A stretch of 35,459 nucleotides of DNA from Deltaproteobacteria bacterium (GTDB taxonomy: Bacteria; Myxococcota_A; Polyangia; DRWM01; JAAZOP01). How positions within the stretch are numbered: the first letter of the stretch is position 1; each line of letters opens with the position of its first letter. Shown one piece after another: positions 15,209 through 23,296 of the stretch. Below the pieces are notes generated by a model. That model made no database searches. It had not been told where the DNA came from and was given only the letters and a program-made list of their open reading frames with translations. The stretch is taken from assembly GCA_016218765.1 (NCBI GenBank), contig JACRCZ010000152.1, forward strand, positions 1 through 35,459, in the 5' to 3' direction. A program made the translations under genes and the position numbers.

Positions 15209-17025
15209 CCGCGACGGAGCGCAGGGCGACGGCGCGGGGCCGCTTGGCATCCGCCGCCGGCGTCCGGAACACGCCCGCACGGACCCCGCCCGCGCTCGCC
15301 GTCACCGCGCTCGGCCGCGACGGCGACACGGTCCGGCTGACCCTCGCCGTCCCCGGCGCGCAGGACCTCGTCGTGCTCGTCGCGCCCCGCGACGGCAGCC
15401 CGGCCTGGGGCGTGACCCGCCACCTGGCGCTGCGCTACGAGGGCGCGGCGCTGGCGCCGGCGCAGGAACGCGCGTTGCGGCTGCTCGCGCTGCGCCTGCG
15501 CGACGTGCCGTTCCGGACGCTGGCCGACAACGCCCCCGACGCGCCGGGCTCCGCCTCGTCCTCGACCGGCCCCGACGTACCGTTCGACCCGGAGACGGCC
15601 CAGGACGTGGTCACCGTCGACACCTGGGGCAATCCGGACCGCTGGCGCACGTTCCTCTTCCGCCGCGAGTTCCAGCGCAACGCCTCGTCCGCGATCCGCC
15701 TGGCCGGCCGGAACGTGGTCGAGGTCTCCCACGGCGAGTCGGAGTGCGAGTACGCGACACCGCGCATCGATGGCCGGACGATGTCGCTCTACAACTACCC
15801 CTGGGTGCGGCCCCTGGAGGAGGGGCCGCGGCCCGCCTCGGACGGGAGTCGCGAGGCGCGACGCCTGCCGTCGCACGTGCTGACCGACCTGCGCGACGCG
15901 CACATCATCACGGGCGGCACGGCGCGGCTCGAGGCGGTGCTCGACGCGCTCGCCCCGCGCACCACGCGCGACGATCTGGTGCTGGTCAAGTCCACCTGCG
16001 TCCCGCGCGTCATCGGCGACGACATGGAGGGCGCGGTCGCGCGCTGGCGGGGTTTGGGCGAGATCCGCTACGACGACGTGTTCGCGACCGAGCCGACGGG
16101 CGTCGTCTCCGAGCTCATGGCGCGGGCGATCGCGTCGGGCGCGCGGAAGCGGTCGAAGGGCGTCGGGGCGAGTCTCGCGGGGCTGGCGGCGGGCCGGCCG
16201 TTCGAGGAGCTGGTCGGCCTGCTGCGCGACGCGGGGATCGCGGTGCGGAGCGCGCTTCTTCCGGACGTGGACCTCCGCGTGGCCGCCGCCTGGAGGACCT
16301 CGACCGTCCAGGTCCTGGTGCCCAATCCCTACTTCCGGAAGTACTACGAGCAGGTCTTCGCGCCGCTCGGCATGGCGACGGCGACGCCGCCGGCGCCGTA
16401 CGGCGTGGCGGGGACGCGCACGTGGCTGGAGGCCGTGGCGCGGGCCTGCGGCCGCTTTTCGGCGATGCGGCGGGCGTGGCGGGCGGCAGAGGCGCGGATC
16501 GCCCCGGCCCTCGCGCGGCTGCGCCGCGAGATCGCCGGCCTGCGGCTCGGCTTCGTCGTCGGTCCGGGCGAGGTCGCGGCCTTGTTCGACCCGCTGGAGA
16601 TGGCGGGCGTCCCGGCGCTGGACGTCGCCGTGGAGCTGGGCTTCGGCATCGATCTGCTGGTCTTCGAGGAGCCGGTGACCGCGGCCGACCGATCCGCGCG
16701 CTTCCCGGCGCGGCGCGCCGCGCGCGGAGGGCCGCAGGCTGAAGCCTGCGGTTCGGATGTGGGGCCCTCGATCCCCCCCCAGCTCGCCGGCGCGGTCGCC
16801 GTGTACCGCTTCGGCGACCGGGCGGCGCTGGATGCCCTGCTGCGCTCCGCTCCCTGCGCCGCGATCTACTCCGACCTGTACGCGGACGAGCGCGTCCTGG
16901 CGGCGGGGAAGGCGCCGTTCTCGCTCCAGCTCTTCGAGCCCGGCCTTGAGGGCGCGCTGCGCACGGGCGAGCGGCTGCTGGGCGCCTGCCGGCTGCCCTT
17001 CTTCCGGAAGTACGGGGGCACATGA
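15205..17025 (+). CDS. Nitrogenase component-1-like protein A, with N-terminal extension
   Basis: A 606-residue protein. Residues 1-140 are an extra beta/alpha region with no motif I recognise. Residues 150-606 follow the NifD/NifK/BchN/BchB fold: HGESECEYA (Cys181), ITGGTARLEAVLDAL, KSTCVPRVIGDDMEG (Cys265, matching the TC..IGDD box), then PPAPYGVAGTRTWLEAVA, the classic middle-domain motif. Two of the three positions expected for a bridging cluster are cysteines; around residue 156, where the first would fall, there is none. Start is GTG at 15205 overlapping the upstream stop. A 20-bp palindromic repeat is embedded in frame at residues 509-516, just after the Ala/Arg-rich PARRAARGG. It probably forms part of a complex with the two following proteins. 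Confidence 0.85.
   Translation: MTATERRATARGRLASAAGVRNTPARTPPALAVTALGRDGDTVRLTLAVPGAQDLVVLVAPRDGSPAWGVTRHLALRYEGAALAPAQERALRLLALRLRDVPFRTLADNAPDAPGSASSSTGPDVPFDPETAQDVVTVDTWGNPDRWRTFLFRREFQRNASSAIRLAGRNVVEVSHGESECEYATPRIDGRTMSLYNYPWVRPLEEGPRPASDGSREARRLPSHVLTDLRDAHIITGGTARLEAVLDALAPRTTRDDLVLVKSTCVPRVIGDDMEGAVARWRGLGEIRYDDVFATEPTGVVSELMARAIASGARKRSKGVGASLAGLAAGRPFEELVGLLRDAGIAVRSALLPDVDLRVAAAWRTSTVQVLVPNPYFRKYYEQVFAPLGMATATPPAPYGVAGTRTWLEAVARACGRFSAMRRAWRAAEARIAPALARLRREIAGLRLGFVVGPGEVAALFDPLEMAGVPALDVAVELGFGIDLLVFEEPVTAADRSARFPARRAARGGPQAEACGSDVGPSIPPQLAGAVAVYRFGDRAALDALLRSAPCAAIYSDLYADERVLAAGKAPFSLQLFEPGLEGALRTGERLLGACRLPFFRKYGGT
16732..16751. repeat. 20-bp palindrome inside a coding region, REP-like
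   Basis: Arms CCGCAGGCT and AGCCTGCGG around GA, the same 9+2+9 geometry and core as the intergenic palindrome at 1391-1410. It lies in frame within component-1-like protein A and encodes the non-conserved PQAEACG segment. Confidence 0.75.
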
Positions 17026-18332
17026 AGGCGCGCGCGGACGAGCCGGCGGGCGGCGAGGAGTTCCCCTACGGGGCGCGCCTCAACCTGCCGTACCTGATCG
17101 GCGTGTGCCTGGCGGTCAACGCGCTGCGCGACGTCTGGCTGGTGGTCGACGGGCCCGACTGCGCGCACTTCAAGGGGCAGTTCATCTTCGGCAAGCACGA
17201 CTGGTTCTCGACGCTGTACCGCGTCGATGGCCGGCACCGCATCGTCTTCACGGGAACCAACGCGCAGAACGTCACCGGAAACCGCGACCGCTGGATCGAG
17301 CGGGTCATCCGCAGGGCGATGCTCGACGAGGCGGGCGCCGTGCTGGTCACCTCGATGCCGATGTGCGGCATCACCGGCGCGCAATACGACCGGATCATCG
17401 CCGGGATGGACGCGACGCTGCCGGTCCTCGAGGTCCCCGGGCACTCGCTGCGCGGCGACTGGCTCGACGGCTACGCCGAGACGCTGGCGGCGATCGCGCG
17501 GGGCAAGAAGCTGCCGCGCACGCGGCGCCGCAAGGACGCGGTCGCTCTCGTGGGCTATCTCCTGGACCGCAACGAGGGCGACCACGCCGGCAACCTCGTC
17601 GAGCTGCGCCGCGTCCTCGCCGGACTCGGCCTCGAGCTGGTCTCCGTCTGGCCCGGCGGCGGCCCTTGGAGCGAGCTGGACGCCGCGGCCGCCGCGGGGA
17701 CGATTGTCTCGCTGCCCTACGGGCGGGTCGCGGCGCGTGCGCTGGCCGGGCGGACCGGGGCGCGGCTGGTGGAGACCGGGGTCCCGCTCGGCCTGGACGG
17801 GACGCGGCGCTGGGTCGAGGCGCTCGGCGCGGCGTGCGGCCGGCCGCGGCAGGCGGAGCGGTTCGCCGATGCCGAGTGCCGGCGGATCGCGGCCCGGGTC
17901 GGGAAGCTGGTACCGTTCTACTTCCTCAACCGCGGCGCGGCGCTGATCGCCGATCCCCACCTCCTGGGCGGGCTCGCCGGGCTGTGCCGGGACCTGGGGA
18001 TGCGGGTCCGGTTTGCGGCGTCGGTCGGGCGCGAGGCGCACGCGCCGGAGGAGCTGCGCGGCGAGCTGGCGCCGGGCGTGGCGGTGCGGCACGAGCTGCC
18101 GATGTCGGCGCTGGGGCCGGAGCGTCTGGAGGAGGCGGGGCTGGGCGAGGGCGACCTGGCGGTGGCCAACGCGGAGCTGGCGCACGGCCTGCTGCGCCGG
18201 CTGTCGGTGGTCGATTTCGGCGTGCCGTCCTGCTTTCATCACGCCCTGGCGGAGTCGCCGTTCCTGGGCTTCGAGGGGGCGCTGCGGCGGGTGGAGCGGA
18301 TGGCGTGCGCGCTGGCCTGGTCGCGGGCGTGA
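17022..18332 (+). CDS. Nitrogenase component-1-like protein B (NifD/BchN type)
   Basis: A 436-residue protein of the nitrogenase component 1 superfamily. Near the N-terminus are Cys29 (IGVCLAVNALRDV), Cys47 (VVDGPDCAHFKG) and Cys115 (TSMPMCGITGAQYD), the same order as the three cysteines of NifD or BchN that hold the P-cluster or the NB-cluster. Conserved later pieces include PVLEVPGHSLRGDWLDGYAE, VETGVPLGLDGTRRWVEALG and the terminal SPFLGFEGALRRVE. Length is close to BchN. The ATG at 17022 overlaps the stop of protein A as ATGA, so translation is coupled. With protein A or C it could form the electron-accepting heterodimer docked by the NifH-like protein. Ligands of an active-site metal cofactor could not be placed. 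Confidence 0.87.
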   Translation: MKARADEPAGGEEFPYGARLNLPYLIGVCLAVNALRDVWLVVDGPDCAHFKGQFIFGKHDWFSTLYRVDGRHRIVFTGTNAQNVTGNRDRWIERVIRRAMLDEAGAVLVTSMPMCGITGAQYDRIIAGMDATLPVLEVPGHSLRGDWLDGYAETLAAIARGKKLPRTRRRKDAVALVGYLLDRNEGDHAGNLVELRRVLAGLGLELVSVWPGGGPWSELDAAAAAGTIVSLPYGRVAARALAGRTGARLVETGVPLGLDGTRRWVEALGAACGRPRQAERFADAECRRIAARVGKLVPFYFLNRGAALIADPHLLGGLAGLCRDLGMRVRFAASVGREAHAPEELRGELAPGVAVRHELPMSALGPERLEEAGLGEGDLAVANAELAHGLLRRLSVVDFGVPSCFHHALAESPFLGFEGALRRVERMACALAWSRA

Positions 18333-18346
18333 GGGGAGCGGCGGGG

Positions 18347-19455
18347 ATGGCGCGCGGCCGGGGGACGCAGGGCGGGGACGCGCGGCCGGGGCGGGGCCCG
18401 GCGCTGCCGCCGGATGCGGGCAGAAGTGTTGCCTCCTCGAGAGGCTGACGCGGCTCCTGTCCTTCGCTCCCGGCGACTTCGCGGTCGTGCTGCACAGCGA
18501 GCCCGACTGCGCGAACCTGGTGCTGCGGGACGGGCGTGCGATCGATCCCGGCCGGTTCTTCTGCAGCAACCTCGTCGAGGCGGACGCGATCGGCGGGCGC
18601 AGCCGCGCGCGGCTGGCGGCGGCGGTGCGGGCGGCCGTGGACCGGCGCCGGCCGGCGGCGGTGTTCGTGATCGGCGGGTGCGTCGCGGGCCTCGTCGCGG
18701 ACGACGTCGCGCGGCTCGCGGAGTCGCTGCGGCTGCCGCGCGGGGTGCGCGTCGTCGCGCTGGACGGCGGGGCGTTCTCGGGGCACGGGCAGGCGGAGGT
18801 GATTGACCGCTTCACGGGGATCCTGGCCGAAGCGGCGCCGCGGCGGGCGCGGCGGGTGGCGCGTTCGATCGGCCTGGTCGGCTATCCGCCGGACGGCGGG
18901 GAGGCGGCAGCGATCCTGCGCCGCGCGGGGCTCGGCATCCGCGCCTGGCCGCAACTCGATTCGCCGCGCGAGGAGTGGAACGCGCTGCCGGCCGCGGCGG
19001 TGATCGCCGTCGGCGACGGGCGGCTCTTCGGGCGGCTGGCGGGAATCGTGGCGGCCCGGCACGGCGTGCCGGTGCTCGAGCTGGGGGCGAGGCCGGTGCT
19101 GGCGGGACAGCTGGACCGGTCGCTCGGCGGCGCCGCGGCATTCCGCGGGGCGCTCGGGGCCGCGGGACACGAAGCGGAGGGCTGCGCGGTGCTGGAGGAC
19201 CGATCGGCGCGCGAGCTGGAGTCGGCGTGCGCGGGCCTGCGGGAGGGGGTGCCGGGACGGGAAGGACGTCCCTTCGACGTGAGGATCGCGCCCGACCTGT
19301 GGCTGCCGGCGGCGGCGACGGACGGGATCGCGCGTGTCGAGCTTGGCTTCGCGTCGAACCGCCGCCGCGCGGTGGCTCCGTCGCCGTTCCTCGGGTACTC
19401 CGGCGTGCTCTCGCTGGCGCAGCGCCTGCTGGACGCGGCGGGCGGGGTGCATTGA
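18347..19455 (+). CDS. Nitrogenase component-1-like protein C (NifK type), start in a different frame
   Basis: From 18415 onward one frame encodes 346 residues of NifK-like sequence: CGQKCC at the start, HSEPDC 26-31 residues later, FFCSNLVEADAIGG (compare NifK CSSMTEDAAVFGG), GGCVAGLVADD at residue 89, and the C-terminal SPFLGYSGVLSLAQRLLD. Cysteine spacing (about 26 then 57) nearly equals that of NifK. However, this frame has no ATG, GTG or TTG between the end of protein B and 18415. The plausible starts, GTG at 18329 (overlapping the protein B stop as GTGA) and ATG at 18347 behind GGGGAG, are in another frame that terminates near 18448. Either one base is missing in the assembly (restoring PPD-CGQKCC) or there is a -1 frameshift. 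The coordinates span ATG to stop across that shift. Confidence 0.75.
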
Positions 19456-19722
19456 GAAGGGCGCACCCGGATCCGTGGGATCGGCGGGATCCCTTGCGTC
19501 CGCGTTCGGCGCCCCGTACCATGGAACCCGGCGGCGGGGGCGGTCGTGGTCGGAGTCGATCCCCCGTCGCGCGGTCGAGCCAGGTCGTCGCCGCCATCGC
19601 GGGTGCGCGACGAGGACCTCGACGATGCCGGCGTGCCGGGGCTGGGGGGGGCGATCGATCGAGTTTCCCTCCGGCCGTGGGCGGCGGGCGCGACCCTCCG
19701 TTCCGGGGGTCCGGGACACAAC

Positions 19723-22700
19723 ATGACGAAGGGGCGACTGGCCGTCGGCGTGGTGGTTTGGGGGGCGGTCTGCGGCTGCAGCGTGATGGGGTTCTTCGAC
19801 GAATCGCCCGGCGGAGCCTCGCGGGCGTGTGATCCCGGCGAGACGCGGGCACTGGACGAGGCGTGCGGGCTGTGCTCGGCCGGCACCGCGCAACAGCGCT
19901 GCTCACCGGCGGGCGAGTGGGCGACGGTCGGGTGCGACGACCGCGTCGACGTCGACGGCGACGGCTACGCCAACGCCCTGTGCGGCGAGCTGGCGGACGG
20001 ATGCTGCGTCGCCGTGCGCGACTGCGACGACGGGAATCCCGACGTCCACCCGGAAGGCGCGGCCTGCGCGACGACGACCGTCGCCTGCACCACGACCTGC
20101 GGCTCGACCGGCGCCGCGACCTGCACGGCGGAGTGCCTGCCCCCGCCGGCCGCTGCGTGCGCACCGCCCGCGGAGTCGTGCAACGGCGCCGACGACGACT
20201 GCGACGGCGCGGCGGACGACGGGTTCGCCTGCGTCCGCAACGACACCATGTCCTGCTCCACGAGCTGCGGCTCGATCGGGACGGGGCGGTGCTCGGATGC
20301 GTGCGCCGCGCCCGCGGTGGAGGAGTGCGGCACACCGGCGGAGTCGTGCAACGGCGCCGACGACGACTGCGACGCCGAGATCGACGAGGACCTTCCGTGC
20401 GTGCAGGGGATGACGGTCGACTGCACCGCATCCTGCGGCACCACCGGCCGAGGTGCCTGCACTGCATCCTGCGCCGTACCCGGCCCGGCGGCCTGCACGC
20501 CGCCCGCGGAGGACTGCAACAACCTGGTTGACGACGACTGCGACGGGGAGACGGACGAGCTGGATGCCCGCCAGTGCGCGCCGGGAACGACCGTGGCCTG
20601 CGAGACGGCCTGCGGCTCGGCGGGATCGGGAACGTGCACGGACGGTTGCGTGCCGCCGAGCGGCGCCGCGTGCGTGCCGCCGGCCGAAACGTGCAACGGA
20701 GAGGACGACGACTGCGACGGGGGAACGGACGAGGATTGGCCGTGCGCGGCCGGGTCGGCCGTGGCCTGCACGACCTCGTGCGGCTCGAGCGGCACGGGCG
20801 CGTGCTCGGCGGCCTGCGCGTTGCCCGGACCGGGCGAATGCGTGGCGCCGGCCGAGACGTGCAACGGACTCGACGACGATTGCGACGGCGCGCCCGACGA
20901 CGGGTTCGCCTGCATCCAGGGGGCGCTGGTGCCCTGCGCCACGGTCTGCTCCACGGCGGGCTACGGTCCGTGCAGCGCGACCTGCGGCTTCCCGGCGGCG
21001 GTCGATTGCACGGCGTCGGAGGCGTGCAACGGGGCCGACGACGACTGCGACGGCGCGCCCGACGACGGGTTCGCCTGCGTGGCCGGCTCGGCGGACGTCG
21101 CCTGCACCTCGGCCTGCGGGACCGGCGGCAGTCGTTCCTGCACGTTTCTCTGCGCGTTGGGCCCGTGCCTCGCGCCCGAGATCTGCAACGGGTGCGACGA
21201 CGACGGGGACACGGCCTGCGACGACGGCGCGGGGATCTGCTGCCAGGGCGTCGCCCTGCCCTGCACGGTCGCCGGGTGCGGCACGGCCGGCACGCAGACC
21301 TGCCTCCCGACGTGCGCCGGCTGGACGACCTGCTCGGCGGCGGAGACCTGCAACGCGTGCGACGACGACCTGGACACCGTCCCGGACGACGACTTCGCCT
21401 GCGTCCGGGGCGCGACCCGGACATGCGCCGTCGCGACGTGCCCGGGGACGCAGAGCTGCGTCGCCGGGACCTGCGACTGGAGCGCCTGCGAGCTGCTCAT
21501 GGAGCCGCCGACCGTGCCCGTGCTGCTGGCCCCCGAGAACGGCGAGCGCACGGGGAGCGTTCACGCGCCCGCCGCGCGCAACACTCTCCGCCCGGCGTTC
21601 CGGTGGCAGGCGGCCTCGGCAGCGTGCGGCGCCTTGACCTACGAATTGCAGGTGGACGATTCGTGCACGACTCCGGGCTTCGCGACGTGCACGTTCGCCA
21701 GTCCCGAGGTCGCGGTCTCCGCGGGCGCCGCGCCGACCTACCGTCCGACCGCGGACCTGCCGGTCTCGACGTCCGTCCCGGTCGGCCGCCGCTACTACTG
21801 GCGCGTCCGCGCCTGCGACGTCGGCGGCCGGTGCGGCGGGTGGAGCGCGGTGCGGTACCTGGACGTCGGCCGACTTCCCGGCGACATCAACGGCGACGGC
21901 CGGTCCGACGTCCTGACCGGTGCGCCGCTGAACGACGCGGAGGGCATGGATGCCGGACGCGTCTACGTGTTTCTCGGCGGGATCGTCCCGGATGCCGTCG
22001 CGGACCTGGTGCTCACCGGGGAGGCGGCGGGCGATCAGCTCGGTCTTTCCCTGGCCGAGGCCGGCGACATCAACGCCGACGGCTTCGCGGACCTCGTCGT
22101 GGGCGCGCCGCACAACGCGGGCGGCGGTGCGGACGCCGGGCGGGCCTACGTCCACTTCGGTGCCGCGGCGCCGGACCCGGCTGCCGACTGGGTGCTGTCC
22201 GGGGCGGCGGGCGCGCGGATGGGGACGTCGGTCGACGGCGCGGGAGACGTCAACGGCGACGGTTTCGCCGATTTGATCGTCGGGTCGCCGGGGCCGACGT
22301 ACGGCCGTGTCGACATCTTCCGGGGCGCCGCGGCGCCGGACACGACGCCGGACACCTCGCTCTCCGGTGGGTCCGGGCCGGTCGAGTGCCCGCCGGAATC
22401 CGGCGGATTCGAGGACGTCTGGACCGCGGTCGGCTCGGTCGTTGCGGCGGCAGGCCACGTGAACGGAGACGGATTGGCCGACGTGTTCTGGGCCGTCGCG
22501 TTCGGCGGCTCCACGTGCGTCGGCAATGGGGGAGTGGTCGACGGGTTGGGGTCCTCGCTGGGCGGACCGTGGCCGGCGGACGCGTTCGGCCGTGCGTTTT
22601 CCGGTGTCGGGGATGTCAACGCGGACGGGTACGGTGACGTCGTGATCGGCGTCCCGCAGACGCTCTCGGATCGGGGGCGTGCCTACCTCTACCGCGGGGC

Positions 22701-23136
22701 GGCCTCTCTCGACTGGACCGCCGACTACCAGTTCGACGGCGCGGCCGCGGGAGACCTGCTCGGCTGGTCCGTCGCGGGAGCCGGGGATTTCAACGGCCTC
22801 GCCGGCACGGAGTACGTCGTCGGCTCGCCCGGCGCCGACGGGTCGGGGTCCGGCGCCGGAAACGCGACCGTGTGGGCTTCGACCGGCCTGTGGGTCACGC
22901 TGGCCGGCGCCGCGGCCGGCGATGCGTTCGGCTCGGCGGTCGGTGGAGACGGCATCGACGTCAACGGCGACGGGTTTGCCGACGTCCTGGTTGGCGCCCC
23001 CGCGAGCGACGCCGCCGGGTCGGATTCCGGTCGCGCCTACCTCTTCCTCGGCGGCTCGGTCGCCGACTCCGCGGCCGACCTCACCCTGAGCGGCGCCGCC
23101 GCGGGCGACCGGTTCGGCACCGCGGTCGACGGGTAG
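19723..23136 (+). CDS. Giant Cys-rich lipoprotein: calcium-site repeats, FN3-like domain, FG-GAP propeller
   Basis: A 1137-residue secreted lipoprotein. The N-terminus (MTKGRLAVGVVVWGAVCGCS) is a lipoprotein signal. A VDVDGDGY...RDCDDGNPDVHPEG segment is a thrombospondin-3/MopE-like calcium site. It is followed by eight Cys-rich modules, each ending in a CNG-DDDCDG--DDGFAC type motif (six near-canonical, the last two drifted: CNGCDDDGDT and CNACDDDLDT). Residues about 595-716 resemble a fibronectin-III domain (PTVPVLLAPENG ... YYWRVRACD). The rest contains seven FG-GAP repeats (for example DINGDGRSDVLTGAP, DVNGDGFADLIVGSP), enough for a seven-bladed integrin-alpha-like propeller. Likely a calcium-stabilised adhesion or surface-structure protein. 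The chosen ATG precedes the signal peptide directly; the ribosome site is weak. It has no operon partner. Confidence 0.9.
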   Translation: MTKGRLAVGVVVWGAVCGCSVMGFFDESPGGASRACDPGETRALDEACGLCSAGTAQQRCSPAGEWATVGCDDRVDVDGDGYANALCGELADGCCVAVRDCDDGNPDVHPEGAACATTTVACTTTCGSTGAATCTAECLPPPAAACAPPAESCNGADDDCDGAADDGFACVRNDTMSCSTSCGSIGTGRCSDACAAPAVEECGTPAESCNGADDDCDAEIDEDLPCVQGMTVDCTASCGTTGRGACTASCAVPGPAACTPPAEDCNNLVDDDCDGETDELDARQCAPGTTVACETACGSAGSGTCTDGCVPPSGAACVPPAETCNGEDDDCDGGTDEDWPCAAGSAVACTTSCGSSGTGACSAACALPGPGECVAPAETCNGLDDDCDGAPDDGFACIQGALVPCATVCSTAGYGPCSATCGFPAAVDCTASEACNGADDDCDGAPDDGFACVAGSADVACTSACGTGGSRSCTFLCALGPCLAPEICNGCDDDGDTACDDGAGICCQGVALPCTVAGCGTAGTQTCLPTCAGWTTCSAAETCNACDDDLDTVPDDDFACVRGATRTCAVATCPGTQSCVAGTCDWSACELLMEPPTVPVLLAPENGERTGSVHAPAARNTLRPAFRWQAASAACGALTYELQVDDSCTTPGFATCTFASPEVAVSAGAAPTYRPTADLPVSTSVPVGRRYYWRVRACDVGGRCGGWSAVRYLDVGRLPGDINGDGRSDVLTGAPLNDAEGMDAGRVYVFLGGIVPDAVADLVLTGEAAGDQLGLSLAEAGDINADGFADLVVGAPHNAGGGADAGRAYVHFGAAAPDPAADWVLSGAAGARMGTSVDGAGDVNGDGFADLIVGSPGPTYGRVDIFRGAAAPDTTPDTSLSGGSGPVECPPESGGFEDVWTAVGSVVAAAGHVNGDGLADVFWAVAFGGSTCVGNGGVVDGLGSSLGGPWPADAFGRAFSGVGDVNADGYGDVVIGVPQTLSDRGRAYLYRGAASLDWTADYQFDGAAAGDLLGWSVAGAGDFNGLAGTEYVVGSPGADGSGSGAGNATVWASTGLWVTLAGAAAGDAFGSAVGGDGIDVNGDGFADVLVGAPASDAAGSDSGRAYLFLGGSVADSAADLTLSGAAAGDRFGTAVDG

Positions 23137-23232
23137 CTCGCCCCCGAGCCGCCGCGCGGCAGGTCGCAGGCCCGCGTTGGTATCGGGTTGAGGCGCGCCG
23201 GGCACGGTGTTAGCTTCCGCGCGCCGCGGGCA

Positions 23233-23264
23233 GCCCTTCGACCCCTCGGGGGCTCAGGGCAGGC
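23233..23264. repeat. Dispersed element, second copy, upstream of leuS
   Basis: GCCCTTCGACCCCTCGGGGG followed by CTCAGGGCAGGC. It matches the minus-strand copy at 8256-8281 except for a longer centre. It lies between the giant lipoprotein stop and the leuS ribosome site. Confidence 0.7.
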
Positions 23265-23296
23265 GGGCGAGGGACACTGCGGCGGAGGCCGGTGAC

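Noticed and set aside
18414..18806. ATG-led frame of 130 aa at the start of component-1-like protein C
   Set aside because: It is the wrong frame: product is Arg/Gly-rich, while the overlapping frame carries conserved nitrogenase-type motifs.
14378..19455. True nitrogen-fixing nitrogenase
   Set aside because: No NifD FeMo-cofactor Cys/His pair could be placed, and nifB, nifE, nifN and nifV are absent; the component-1-like proteins are too divergent.
19456..19722. Possible small gene or N-terminal extension before the giant lipoprotein
   Set aside because: The in-frame ATG at 19546 adds 59 residues of low-complexity sequence ahead of a good lipoprotein signal at 19723, so it is probably untranslated.
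19903..23205. Very long open frame antisense to the giant lipoprotein
   Set aside because: High GC with strong third-position bias leaves antisense frames open; the translation is Arg/Val-rich without motifs, while the plus strand has regular Cys and FG-GAP repeats.
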